DNA from: Thiocapsa sp.
GTDB taxonomy: Bacteria > Pseudomonadota > Gammaproteobacteria > Chromatiales > Chromatiaceae
Length of the DNA stretch: 64,000 nt
Assembly (NCBI RefSeq): GCF_022340925.1
Contig: NZ_JAJDNA010000039.1
Coordinates: forward strand, 1 to 64,000
Reading direction: 5' to 3'
The notes under the pieces are model-generated. The model had not been told where the DNA came from, searched no databases, and saw only the letters and a program-made list of their open reading frames with translations. Within the stretch, counting starts at the first letter, position 1; each line of letters starts with the position of its first letter. A program made the position numbers and the translations under genes. This document shows positions 51,689 through 60,656 of this stretch, in pieces.

Positions 51689-52779
51689 CTCACCTCGGTG
51701 CGCTGCAACGACCGAATCCCGGGAGACATCCGCAGGCGACGACCGAGGAGGGGCAGGGAGGGGGACGGCGCTCGGGTCAGCCGTCCGGCTCGGTCCGTTT
51801 CTTCGACTACCGCCCGACCCCGGCCGATGTGTGTGCAGAGGTGCTCGAGGGGCTTGGACGGCCGGCTAAGCGGCTCTCTCCGAAGCTGTTCTACGACCAG
51901 CATGGGTCCAGGCTATTCGACGCCATCACCGAGCTGCCTGAGTATTATCCAACCCGCACCGAGATCGGCATCCTCCGGGAATACGGGTCCGAGATGGCCG
52001 ACCGCCTGGGTCGAGACAATGTCTTGATCGAGCTCGGCAGCGGGAGCAGTCTCAAGATCCAGATCCTGCTGGCCGCCCTTCGGCCCAGGACGTACCTGCC
52101 GGTCGACATCTCCAGGGAGCACCTGCTGGAGTCTGCCTACGCCCTGGCCGAACGCTTCCCCGGCCTCGCTATTCGTGCTGCCTGCGCGGACTATTCGGCC
52201 CCCTTCAGGCTGCCCCTGGAGCCGGACTGGACCGACCTCGCGGCCTTTTTTCCGGGCTCCAGCATCGGCAACTTCGATCCGGACGATGCACGCCTGCTCC
52301 TCCGCCGCGTCGCCGGACTGCTCGGCGCGGGCGGTCGCCTCCTGATCGGTGTCGATCTGCCGAAGGATCCGGCGATCCTGAACGCAGCATACGATGACGC
52401 CCAAGGCGTCACCGCGGCCTTCAACCTGAATCTCCTGACCCGGATCAACCGCGAGCTCGACGGCGACTTCGACCTCGACGCCTTTGCGCACCGCGCCTTC
52501 TTCAATGCCGCCGAGAGCCGTGTGGAGATGCACCTCGTCAGCCGGGTCGACCAGCGGGTGCGGGTCGCCGGAGCGGCCTTCGATTTTCGGGCAGGCGAGA
52601 CGATCCACACCGAGAGCTCCTACAAGTATGGCACCGAGGTCTTTAAGCGGCTTGCCCGGGATGCTGGTTTTCTCTCCGAGCAGGTCTGGACCGACCCCGA
52701 GGGGCTCTTCAGCGTGCATTGCCTTCGCGTGCGCGGGGTCCGCCCGGCGGCGTGCGCCGCCGCCCCCAATCAGGCATGA
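51685..52779 (+). CDS. egtD: L-histidine N-alpha-methyltransferase EgtD
   Basis: SAM-dependent enzyme that trimethylates histidine to hercynine, the substrate of EgtB. Signatures are LSPKLFYDQHGSRLFDAITELPEYYPTRTE, the SAM loop LIELGSGSSLKI (about residue 113), YLPVDISREHLLES, and FFPGSSIGNFDPDDA. The first 35 residues are extra and likely disordered. The ATG start overlaps the egtB stop. With egtB it forms a two-gene ergothioneine unit, an antioxidant thiol pathway. Confidence 0.95.
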   Translation: MTHLGALQRPNPGRHPQATTEEGQGGGRRSGQPSGSVRFFDYRPTPADVCAEVLEGLGRPAKRLSPKLFYDQHGSRLFDAITELPEYYPTRTEIGILREYGSEMADRLGRDNVLIELGSGSSLKIQILLAALRPRTYLPVDISREHLLESAYALAERFPGLAIRAACADYSAPFRLPLEPDWTDLAAFFPGSSIGNFDPDDARLLLRRVAGLLGAGGRLLIGVDLPKDPAILNAAYDDAQGVTAAFNLNLLTRINRELDGDFDLDAFAHRAFFNAAESRVEMHLVSRVDQRVRVAGAAFDFRAGETIHTESSYKYGTEVFKRLARDAGFLSEQVWTDPEGLFSVHCLRVRGVRPAACAAAPNQA

Positions 52780-53115
52780 CAGCGCGTTCGCCGGCGCGCG
52801 CACTTGCGGCAACCGGGACAGCGCTTTGCACGAGCGGCGCAGGGAGCGGGACGCCGACCTCGGTGCGTGCGCCAGTCGCTGCACCCGAGCCCTCAGCGGC
52901 GCGTGCGTCGGTCGCCGGTTGAGAACCGGGTGAAGAACCACGATTGCTGTTCGCCACGCCTTGTCAGCACGCAAGACTGCCCGCAGTCGCCCTCATTCAG
53001 GCGAAGATCGACAGCGCCCGGACGCCCAGGCTTTTGCAAGATGGGCAGGGGGAAGGTGATATCCTGTGCGCCACCGGCCGCGGTCGGCAGTCCCCCGCAC
53101 ACCGAGTCTTCCCCG
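52780..53115. other. egtD-ppc intergenic region
   Basis: About 335 bases with no recognisable gene. A TTGCAA at 53034-53039 followed 18 bases later by GATATC could be a weak ppc promoter. The ppc frame is open through this stretch, but the translation there looks random (rich in R, S and P) and the family N-terminus begins at 53116. Confidence 0.4.
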
Positions 53116-55908
53116 ATGAACGAGATTTCGAACGACGACGGGTTGGAGCGTGACGTCCAGCTCTTCACCGCCTTGCTCGGCGAGGTCTTGCGCGAGCATA
53201 GCCGCAAGCGTGTCCTGGTGATCGTCGAGCGGCTGCGCGATGGCTTCATGCAGCTGCGGGAGCGGGACGATCCGCAGCTGCGCGAGAAGCTCGTCAAGCG
53301 GATCGAAGGGCTGGATGCGCAGACCCTCTCGGAGGTGATCCGCGCCTTCAACATCTACTTCGGACTGGTCAATACCGCCGAGGAGCTGAGTGCCTATCTT
53401 GCGCGCATGGACCTCATCGCGGCGGGCGAGCGGCTCTGGATGGGTTCGTTCGATGACATGGTGCGCCAGCTCCACGCCGACGGCGTGAGCTCCGAGAACC
53501 TTCAGAGCCTGCTCGAGCACCTGGTGTATCTGCCGGTCTTCACCGCCCATCCCACAGAGGCCAAACGGCGGACCATCCTGGAGGATTTCCGCCGGATCTT
53601 TCTGCTCGGCCAGGATCTGCATCGGCGCAAGCTCAACGACGAGGAGCTGGAGGAGCGGCTCCAGGCGATCCTGACCCAGATCCAGATCCTCTGGAAGACC
53701 GACGAGGTCCGCATTCACAAGCCCCAGGTCACTGACGAGGTGCGCCAGGGACTCTATTTCTTCCGCGAGTCGCTGTTCGAGGCCGTACCCCAGGTCTATC
53801 GCTTTCTGGAGAAGGCGGTCCGGCGGGTGTATGGCGGGCAGAGCGGCATCAGGGTCCCGAGCTTCATTCGTTTCGGCTCATGGATCGGCGGGGACCGTGA
53901 CGGCAACCCCTTCGTCAAGCCTGAGACCACCGAGCTGGCGGTGCGCATGCACGGCGAGCTGGTGCTCGAGCTTTATCTCGAGCGCATTCGAATGCTTCAG
54001 CGCATGCTCAGTCACGCCAGCTCGCTGTGTCAGCCGTCACCAGCCTTCTTGGACAGTCTGGATGCCGACGAGGACTACTGGGTCGAGACGATGGGACAGA
54101 GCCTCCGGCGGTATGTCCACGAGCCCTACCGGCGCAAGCTGGCCATGATGGATCATCGCCTGAGCGCCAACCTCGAGCGCATCCGCGCCCGGATGGCGGG
54201 TCGCTACGATCCCGATCTCCCGGAAGGCTACGACGGCGAGCCTGATTTCCTCGCCGATCTGTATCTCATCCGCGATTCACTGCATCACCACGGCGATGCG
54301 AACGCGGCCGCCGGTCCGCTACAGGATCTCATCCGACTCGTCGAGACGTTTGGATTCCATCTTGTTTACCTGGACATCCGCCAGGAATCGGCCCGTCACA
54401 CCCAGGCCGTCACCGAGCTCTTCGCCCGACAGACCGGCGCCCCTTACTATCAGGCATTCGACGAGGAGCAACGCCTGTTGGCGCTGGCCGAGGCGATCGC
54501 GCATCCGCATCCGTTCGTGATCGACAAGGCCACCCTGACCCCGGAGACACGCGAGACCCTCGAGACCCTCGAGGTGATGGCCCAGATGCGCGCCGAGATC
54601 AGCAAGAGTCTGTTCGGTCAATACGTCGTCTCCATGACCCATGCCGCCAGCCATGTCATGGAGGTCATGCTGTTGGCGCGTCTGGCCGGCCTCGCCGGCA
54701 AGGATCGCCAGGGCTGGTTCTGCCACATTCAGATCTCGCCCCTCTTCGAGACCATCGACGATCTGAACCGGATCGCCGACGTGATGGGTCGGCTGTTTGA
54801 GGATCCGACCTACGGCGCGCTGCTGAAGGCGTCGGGCAATCAGCAAGAGGTGATGCTCGGCTATTCGGATTCGTGCAAGGACGGCGGCATCCTGGCCTCG
54901 GGCTGGCGGCTCTACGAGGCGCAGCGGAAGGTGATCCAGCTGGCCGACGATCACGGGGTCTCCTGCCGCCTGTTTCACGGGCGCGGCGGCACCATCGGGC
55001 GTGGCGGCGGCCCTACCCATGAGGCCATCCTGGCGCAGCCGACGGACACGGTGCATGGCCAGATCAAGTTTACCGAGCAGGGCGAGGTGCTCTCCTACCG
55101 TTACGCCAACCCGGAGACGGCGCGCTACGAGCTCACCATGGGCATCAGCGGCCTGATCAAGGCCAGCCGCTGCCTGATCGAGTCGCCTCCGGAAGACCGC
55201 AAGGACTATCTCGGCATCATGGACGAGCTCGCCGGCTACGGCGAGGAGGCGTATCGGGGCCTGGTCCAGGAAACCGACGGCCTCCTGGACTATTTCTACG
55301 AGTGCACACCACTCGATGGCATCGCCCTGCTGAACATCGGCTCGCGCCCTTCCCACCGCAAGAAGGCCGACCGCTCATTGAGCTCGATCCGCGCTATCCC
55401 CTGGGTCTTCGGCTGGGCCCAGTCGCGGCACACCCTGCCGGCCTGGTTCGGCATCGGGCATGCGCTGGAGCGCTATCGCGGAAACGATCTGGAACGGCTC
55501 GCCAAGCTGCAGAAGATGTATCAGGAGTGGCCTTATTTCCGTGCCCTTCTCTCCAACACACAGATGTCGCTGTTCAAGGCGGAGATGCACATCGCCCGGG
55601 CCTATGCGCGTCTGGCTGAGAACCGCGAGCGGGCCGAGGCGATCTACAAGATCATCGAGGCCGAGTATGAGCGGACCCTGACCCAGGTGATGAACGTCGC
55701 CGGCCTGCGCGGTCTGATGGAGGAGACCCCGGATCTCCAACGCTCCTTGGCGCGGCGCAACATCTACCTCGACCCCTTGAATCACATCCAGGTCGCCCTG
55801 CTCGAACGCTACCGCGGCGAGCTGGAGGACGAAAAACGCGAGCAATGGCTGGACCCCTTGCTGAGATCGATCAACGCGATTGCCGCGGGGATGCGCAACA
55901 CCGGGTGA
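53116..55908 (+). CDS. ppc: Phosphoenolpyruvate carboxylase
   Basis: Carboxylates PEP to oxaloacetate to refill the TCA cycle. The catalytic motifs are all present: FTAHPTEAKRRTI (active histidine, about residue 143), GSWIGGDRDGNPFV, LGYSDSCKDGG, and the mobile loop FHGRGGTIGRGGGPTHEAI (about 620). The C-terminus ends in the invariant RNTG. ATG 53116 starts the family-like region and gives 930 aa. The ribosome site is weak. Confidence 0.97.
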   Translation: MNEISNDDGLERDVQLFTALLGEVLREHSRKRVLVIVERLRDGFMQLRERDDPQLREKLVKRIEGLDAQTLSEVIRAFNIYFGLVNTAEELSAYLARMDLIAAGERLWMGSFDDMVRQLHADGVSSENLQSLLEHLVYLPVFTAHPTEAKRRTILEDFRRIFLLGQDLHRRKLNDEELEERLQAILTQIQILWKTDEVRIHKPQVTDEVRQGLYFFRESLFEAVPQVYRFLEKAVRRVYGGQSGIRVPSFIRFGSWIGGDRDGNPFVKPETTELAVRMHGELVLELYLERIRMLQRMLSHASSLCQPSPAFLDSLDADEDYWVETMGQSLRRYVHEPYRRKLAMMDHRLSANLERIRARMAGRYDPDLPEGYDGEPDFLADLYLIRDSLHHHGDANAAAGPLQDLIRLVETFGFHLVYLDIRQESARHTQAVTELFARQTGAPYYQAFDEEQRLLALAEAIAHPHPFVIDKATLTPETRETLETLEVMAQMRAEISKSLFGQYVVSMTHAASHVMEVMLLARLAGLAGKDRQGWFCHIQISPLFETIDDLNRIADVMGRLFEDPTYGALLKASGNQQEVMLGYSDSCKDGGILASGWRLYEAQRKVIQLADDHGVSCRLFHGRGGTIGRGGGPTHEAILAQPTDTVHGQIKFTEQGEVLSYRYANPETARYELTMGISGLIKASRCLIESPPEDRKDYLGIMDELAGYGEEAYRGLVQETDGLLDYFYECTPLDGIALLNIGSRPSHRKKADRSLSSIRAIPWVFGWAQSRHTLPAWFGIGHALERYRGNDLERLAKLQKMYQEWPYFRALLSNTQMSLFKAEMHIARAYARLAENRERAEAIYKIIEAEYERTLTQVMNVAGLRGLMEETPDLQRSLARRNIYLDPLNHIQVALLERYRGELEDEKREQWLDPLLRSINAIAAGMRNTG

Positions 55909-56070
55909 AGGCACGGATGGCTGGTGATTCGCACGGATGACCAGATTGGACCCGCGAAGGTGCGCAGGACGCAGAAATTGGCAGTGCTATCATGGCCGCT
56001 CGATGGCCCGACAGGCGGCGGAACGAAGAGCCGTACGTGTATCGAACCACCCGCCAGGAGAGATCCGAGC

Positions 56071-56199
56071 ATGCCCGTCCCACAGCAAGGCGAGCCTAAT
56101 CTGCCTTATCGGCCACCTTGGGGGATCCGGGTGCTCGGTGGCGTCTTGCTGACCTGCAGCGTGGGTCTGGTTTCGTGCCAGGCCATGTTCGCACTCTGA
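56071..56199 (+). CDS. Small predicted membrane peptide, 42 residues
   Basis: ATG 56071 has AGGAG upstream (10-base spacing). The product is MPVPQQGEPNLPYRPPWGIR followed by one hydrophobic helix (VLGGVLLTCSVGLVSC) and six more residues. LVSC resembles a lipobox, but the tail after it is only QAMFAL. It lies 11 bases before the xpaC-like gene and may be translated with it. No family was recognised; a real but unnamed small protein is possible. Confidence 0.5.
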   Translation: MPVPQQGEPNLPYRPPWGIRVLGGVLLTCSVGLVSCQAMFAL

Positions 56200-56210
56200 C
56201 GGCCGGTCCG

Positions 56211-57107
56211 GTGAGCACGCCCCCCGAGCAGCGTCGAACCCTGGGCCTGACCGAGTTGATCCTCGGCGCCAAGCCCGGTCGTGAGCAGGCCGCCCAAGGT
56301 CTGCGACGCCCGCGCGCGAAAGGCACGCTCTTGTTCATCTTGCCGATCCCGCTGCTGATCGGTGCGCTGGTCGGGCTCGGTGCCGGGCGGCTGGACGCCG
56401 TTCTGGCCGATGGAGCGATCTTTGCCCTCTTCATGGCCGCGGCCGACCTGACCCGAAGGGGATTGCGGGCCGAGCATGCCGAGCAGATCCTGCGGTTCAC
56501 GCGTCTGCAGCGGGTCCCTCTGAAGACGATCGGCGGTCTGCTGACCGGTTTGGCGACCGGGCTTGCCGCGCTGGTTGCGGTCGGACAGGGTTGGGGGATG
56601 AGCCTCGCCTTCGCTGCGGTGGCGATGCTCGGGTTTCATCTCCTGTATGCGTTCGAGCCACTCGGGCGGCCCCGCGCCCTGTCGTCCAAAGACGAGCGGG
56701 TGCGGACCGTCGCGGCGGCCTTGGCGGAGGCCGAGCGCAAGCTGATCGACCTGGACCGCGCGACGATTGCTATCGCCAATCCCGAGCTCAAGGCCCGGCT
56801 GCTGCGGATCGGCGCGCAGGGCCGGTCGATTCTCAATCAGATCGCGGACCGACCGACCGATCTGTTTCGTGCGCGCAAGTTCTTGAGCGTCTATCTCGAC
56901 GGCGTCAAGCAGGTCACCGACGGCTATGCCCGGACCCATCGTCTGGTGGACTCCCGCGAGCTGGAGCAGAATTTTCGTAATGTGCTGGTGACGGTCGAGG
57001 AGGTCTTCGACCAGCAGCAGCGGCGTCTGCTAAGTACCGATGTCATGGACCTCGACGTACAGATCGAGGTGCTGAAGAAACAGCTGGAGCGCGAAGGGAT
57101 CCAGTGA
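56211..57107 (+). CDS. XpaC-like membrane protein
   Basis: A 298-residue protein of the 5-bromo-4-chloroindolyl phosphate hydrolysis (XpaC) family. After a basic N-terminus there are two pairs of hydrophobic helices (LFILPIPLLIGALVGLGAG, FALFMAAA, and two more up to residue about 140), then a cytoplasmic helical domain (about 165-298) ending IEVLKKQLEREGIQ. GTG 56211 was chosen because upstream codons overlap the small ORF. XpaC-type genes are commonly paired with telA, as here. Biochemical function is unknown. Confidence 0.8.
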   Translation: MSTPPEQRRTLGLTELILGAKPGREQAAQGLRRPRAKGTLLFILPIPLLIGALVGLGAGRLDAVLADGAIFALFMAAADLTRRGLRAEHAEQILRFTRLQRVPLKTIGGLLTGLATGLAALVAVGQGWGMSLAFAAVAMLGFHLLYAFEPLGRPRALSSKDERVRTVAAALAEAERKLIDLDRATIAIANPELKARLLRIGAQGRSILNQIADRPTDLFRARKFLSVYLDGVKQVTDGYARTHRLVDSRELEQNFRNVLVTVEEVFDQQQRRLLSTDVMDLDVQIEVLKKQLEREGIQ

Positions 57108-57194
57108 CGACACCGCCGTCGGGCTGAGATGTAGCGTGACCGGGTGCTGATGACAGATGGTGCGTGAGAATCGAGACGGATGGGGAGAGATCGA

Positions 57195-58406
57195 GTGAAC
57201 GAGCAAGAACGAACCGAGCTGGCATCCACCTTCGCCCAAGCCAGTCGCCCGGATACCGGCGACCGACCCACGCTCGCCGCCGAGCCGGCAGCGGAGGCCG
57301 TCCCCGCCGATCCGGCGAATGCGGCGGCCCAGCCCCTGACAGCCGTCGCAGAGGCGCACGTGGCGACGATCAGCGAGGACGAGATCGGACGCCTGCTCCA
57401 GGAGCTGGACCTCAACGACACGCACTCGATCCTCTTCTTCGGGGCCAAAGCCCAGGAGCGGCTGACCGAGGTCTCCGACCAGATGCTGGAGGGCGTGCGG
57501 GCCAAGGATGTGGGGCCGGCTGGTGCCGCGCTGAGCGAGATGGTGACCACGCTGAAGGGGTTTCACGTCGATGACCTGAACCCCAACCGCAAACCCGGGC
57601 TGGTGGCGCGCCTGCTCGGGAAAGGTCGCCCGGTGGTCAAGTTCCTTCAGGAATACGAGGCGGTGCGCGATCAGATCGAGGGCATCTCCGCACAGCTGGA
57701 GCGGCACAAGACCAAGCTGCTGACCGATGTGACGGCGCTCGACCGGCTCTATGCGGCCAATCTGGACTACTTCCGGACCCTGGAGCAGTACATCGCGGCA
57801 GGCGAGCACAAGCTCGCCGAGCTGGATGCGACGACGATCCCCGGGCTGGCCGCTCGCGTCGAGTCGGGCGCGGATATGGTCGAGGTGCAGCGGCTGAAAG
57901 ACCTGCGCAGTGCCCGGGATGACCTGGAACGTCGTGTCCACGACCTCAAGCTCACCCGGCAGGTGACCATGCAGGGCCTTCCGAGCATCCGCCTTGTTCA
58001 GGAGAACGACAAGGGGCTGATCAACAAGATCAACTCGACCCTGGTCAATACCGTCCCCCTCTGGCGGCAGCAATTGGCTCAGGCCGTCACCATTTATCGC
58101 TCGGGTGCCGCGGCCGACACCCTCAGGTCGGCGACCGACCTGACCAACGATCTGCTGAGGGCCAACGCGGAGAATCTCAAATCGGCCAACGCCGAGGCGC
58201 GCCGCCAGATCGAGCGGGGGGTCTTCGACATCGAGGTGGTCAAGCAGGCCAACCAGGCCCTGATCGAGACCATCGAGGAAAGCCTGGCAATCGCCGATCA
58301 GGGAAAGCGTGCGCGTGCCGCAGCCAGTCAGGAGCTGGGGCGACTGGAGGCCGATCTCCGCCGGGCCCTGGCCTCCGCGAGCGCCCGAGGTGCGAGCGAA
58401 CACTGA
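57195..58406 (+). CDS. TelA-family toxic anion resistance protein
   Basis: A 403-residue soluble, strongly helical protein of the TelA/KlaA family, linked to tellurite and other toxic-anion or colicin tolerance in some bacteria. A proline/alanine-rich N-terminus precedes the family core: LVARLLGKGRPVVKFLQEYE, AQLERHKTKLLTDVTALDRLYAANLDY, and the conserved RLVQENDKGLINKINSTLVNTVPLWRQQL. GTG 57195 has GGGGAGAG five bases upstream; ATG 57180 is an alternative. It follows xpaC by 87 bases. Its real role in this organism is not shown. Confidence 0.9.
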   Translation: MNEQERTELASTFAQASRPDTGDRPTLAAEPAAEAVPADPANAAAQPLTAVAEAHVATISEDEIGRLLQELDLNDTHSILFFGAKAQERLTEVSDQMLEGVRAKDVGPAGAALSEMVTTLKGFHVDDLNPNRKPGLVARLLGKGRPVVKFLQEYEAVRDQIEGISAQLERHKTKLLTDVTALDRLYAANLDYFRTLEQYIAAGEHKLAELDATTIPGLAARVESGADMVEVQRLKDLRSARDDLERRVHDLKLTRQVTMQGLPSIRLVQENDKGLINKINSTLVNTVPLWRQQLAQAVTIYRSGAAADTLRSATDLTNDLLRANAENLKSANAEARRQIERGVFDIEVVKQANQALIETIEESLAIADQGKRARAAASQELGRLEADLRRALASASARGASEH

Positions 58407-58540
58407 TGGCCTGGCCAACCTGGCCGACAGTCAGCACGCAACGGGAATCGCCTTCCGGCAAACCGCCCGGCCGAGGCACCCCACCCAGACCATCGGACTC
58501 TGGAGACGAGGTGCGTTTCCCGGGCGACATGTCATCCGCA

Positions 58541-58569
58541 CTTCCATTTCTCCGGAGATTCTGTATATT
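58541..58569 (+). promoter_or_regulatory. Candidate promoter of rpsP-rimM-trmD-rplS
   Basis: TATATT (58564-58569) directly preceded by TG, with CTTCCA 17 bases upstream, in the only AT-rich patch of the telA-rpsP gap. A start near 58576 gives a leader of about 53 bases. Confidence 0.4.
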
Positions 58570-58628
58570 TGCCCGTTTACCCGCAGAGGCTTCTGCGCGA
58601 AGCCCAAACGCCTGATCCAGGACAGCAA

Positions 58629-58901
58629 ATGGTCACGATTCGTTTGTCTCGGGGTGGCTCGAAGAAACACCCCTTCTACCAGATCGTCGTTGCCGACATT
58701 CGCGCCAAGCGAGATGGCCGCTACATCGAGCGCATCGGATTCTTCAACCCGCTGGCGCGGGGCGGCGAGGTCGCGCTGCGCGTGGACCGCGCGCGCGCCG
58801 ATTACTGGATCAGTCGCGGGGCTCAGCCGACCGAGCGGGTGAAGCAGCTGCTGAAGCAGGCGGCGCGCGAGGCGGCCGCGGTGACGCCGGTTGCGGCCTA
58901 G
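58629..58901 (+). CDS. rpsP: 30S ribosomal protein S16
   Basis: A 90-residue small-subunit protein. [23 protein letters not shown] is the standard N-terminus and gives the start at ATG 58629 (AGGA upstream); RIGFFNP and [14 protein letters not shown] follow. First gene of the conserved rpsP-rimM-trmD-rplS operon. Confidence 0.98.
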   Translation: MVTIRLSRGGSKKHPFYQIVVADIRAKRDGRYIERIGFFNPLARGGEVALRVDRARADYWISRGAQPTERVKQLLKQAAREAAAVTPVAA

Positions 58902-58932
58902 GGTGGCAGGGGCCGCCTGACTGGTCTGACAG

Positions 58933-59442
58933 GTGGACAGCGACCCGGATTCGACCAGGATCGTCGTAGGACGCATCGCCGGGGTCTATGGGGTCCGCGG
59001 CTGGTTGAAGGTGGCCTCGGAGACGGACCCGCGTGACGGCATCCTCAGCTACTCACCCTGGCTGCTGGGCACCGACGCGAGGGGCTGGACGGTGCAGGAA
59101 GGGAGACGCCACGGCAAGGGTCTGGTCGTCCGTCTGGGAGGCTGCGAGGATCGCGACCAGGCCGCCGCGCTCGTGGGCCAGGAGATCGCCGTCCGGCGTG
59201 AGCAACTTCCGCCCCCGGCGCCCGACGAGTTCTACTGGATCGATCTTGAGGGCCTGTCGGTCGTCACGACGGAGGGTACCGATCTCGGTGTGATCGATCG
59301 TCTGTTCTCGACCGGCGTGAATGACGTCATCGTCATCCGGGGTGATCGAGAGCGCCTGCTCCCGTTCGTGTGGGGTGATGTCGTCAAGGACGTCGATCTC
59401 GAGCAGGCTCGGATGCTGGTTGACTGGGACGCGTCCTTCTAA
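58933..59442 (+). CDS. rimM: Ribosome maturation factor RimM
   Basis: Helps mature the 30S head. [15 protein letters not shown] at the N-terminus, the beta-barrel region with [13 protein letters not shown], and [14 protein letters not shown] leading into the PRC-barrel ([17 protein letters not shown]) are typical. GTG 58933 gives 169 aa. Second gene of the rpsP operon. Confidence 0.96.
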   Translation: MDSDPDSTRIVVGRIAGVYGVRGWLKVASETDPRDGILSYSPWLLGTDARGWTVQEGRRHGKGLVVRLGGCEDRDQAAALVGQEIAVRREQLPPPAPDEFYWIDLEGLSVVTTEGTDLGVIDRLFSTGVNDVIVIRGDRERLLPFVWGDVVKDVDLEQARMLVDWDASF

Positions 59443-59515
59443 ACGGGCTGGACGTGACGTTGGAGGGTCGGTCGGGGCTGACCGGGATCAGCGGCGACCC
59501 GGCGGGGTGTCCGCG

Positions 59516-60265
59516 ATGCGCTTCGATGTCGTGACGCTGTTACCGGAGCTCTTCCGGATCCTCCTCGATCAGGGGGTGACCGGCCGTGCACTCAGGCACG
59601 GGATTGCCGAGCTGCATCTCTGGAACCCGCGCGACTACGCGCATGATCGGCATCGCACGGTCGATGACCGACCCTATGGCGGCGGTCCCGGGATGGTGAT
59701 GAAGGTCGAGCCGCTTCGCGACGCGATCGCCGCTGCCCGCGCCGAGGCGCCGGGCAGCCGGGTTGCCCATCTTTCGCCTCAGGGTCGGCTGCTGGATCAA
59801 GCGGCGGTGGAGGAGATTGCGACGGAACCCGGCTGGATCCTGGTCGCCGGTCGCTATGAGGGCATCGACGAGCGACTGATCGAGCGCGATATCGATCAAG
59901 AGTGGTCGATCGGGGACTACGTCCTGAGTGGCGGCGAGTTGCCGGCGATGGTCCTGATCGACGCTGCGATCCGGCTGCTTCCCGGTGCCCTCGGTCATCC
60001 CGAGTCCGCTGCTCGGGATTCGCACACGGATGGGCTGTTGGACTGTCCGCACTATACCCGGCCGCTCGAGGTCGACGGATGCGCGGTCCCCGCCGTCTTG
60101 ATCGGCGGGGATCATCGCGCGATCGAGCGCTGGCGGCGGCAACAGGCGCTCGGGCGAACCTGGCAGCGTCGTCCGGACCTGTTGGTGCGGCGCGGCCTCA
60201 GTCCAGACGAGCAGACGCTGCTCGATGAATATATCCGGTTGAATCTTCGGGACGAAACCGGTTGA
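59516..60265 (+). CDS. trmD: tRNA (guanine37-N1)-methyltransferase
   Basis: Methylates G37 next to the anticodon and prevents frameshifting. SPOUT-fold signatures are [52 protein letters not shown] and [20 protein letters not shown], the trefoil knot. ATG 59516 gives 249 aa; the frame is open further upstream but overlaps rimM. Third gene of the operon. Confidence 0.97.
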   Translation: MRFDVVTLLPELFRILLDQGVTGRALRHGIAELHLWNPRDYAHDRHRTVDDRPYGGGPGMVMKVEPLRDAIAAARAEAPGSRVAHLSPQGRLLDQAAVEEIATEPGWILVAGRYEGIDERLIERDIDQEWSIGDYVLSGGELPAMVLIDAAIRLLPGALGHPESAARDSHTDGLLDCPHYTRPLEVDGCAVPAVLIGGDHRAIERWRRQQALGRTWQRRPDLLVRRGLSPDEQTLLDEYIRLNLRDETG

Positions 60266-60286
60266 GAACAGGAGCCGAAGGAAACC

Positions 60287-60631
60287 ATGAGCAACATCAT
60301 TCTCGAGCTCGAGAACGAGCAAACGAAATCCGAGGTGCCGGACTTCGCTCCCGGCGACACCGTGGTTGTCCAGGTCAAGGTCAAGGAGGGGACGCGCGAA
60401 CGTCTGCAGGCCTTCGAGGGCGTCGTCATCGCGATCCGCAACCGGGGTTTGAACTCGGCCTTCACGGTCCGCAAAATGTCACATGGCGAAGGCGTCGAGC
60501 GCGTGTTTCAGACGCATAGCCCGGCGATCGCGGGGATCGAGGTCAAGCGCAAGGGCGACGTGCGCCGGGCCAAGCTGTATTATCTGCGCGGTCGCACCGG
60601 CAAGAGTGCGCGTATCCGCGAGAAGGTCTAG
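60287..60631 (+). CDS. rplS: 50S ribosomal protein L19
   Basis: A 114-residue large-subunit protein at the 30S-50S interface. Signatures are [36 protein letters not shown]-type ([17 protein letters not shown]) and [24 protein letters not shown] precedes ATG 60287. Last gene of the classical operon. Confidence 0.98.
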   Translation: MSNIILELENEQTKSEVPDFAPGDTVVVQVKVKEGTRERLQAFEGVVIAIRNRGLNSAFTVRKMSHGEGVERVFQTHSPAIAGIEVKRKGDVRRAKLYYLRGRTGKSARIREKV

Positions 60632-60656
60632 CGCGGGAGCCGACTCGTTCGCCGCG

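Noticed and set aside
52804-53115. N-terminal extension of ppc
   Set aside because: Low-complexity R/S/P-rich translation; PEPC homology begins after ATG 53116.
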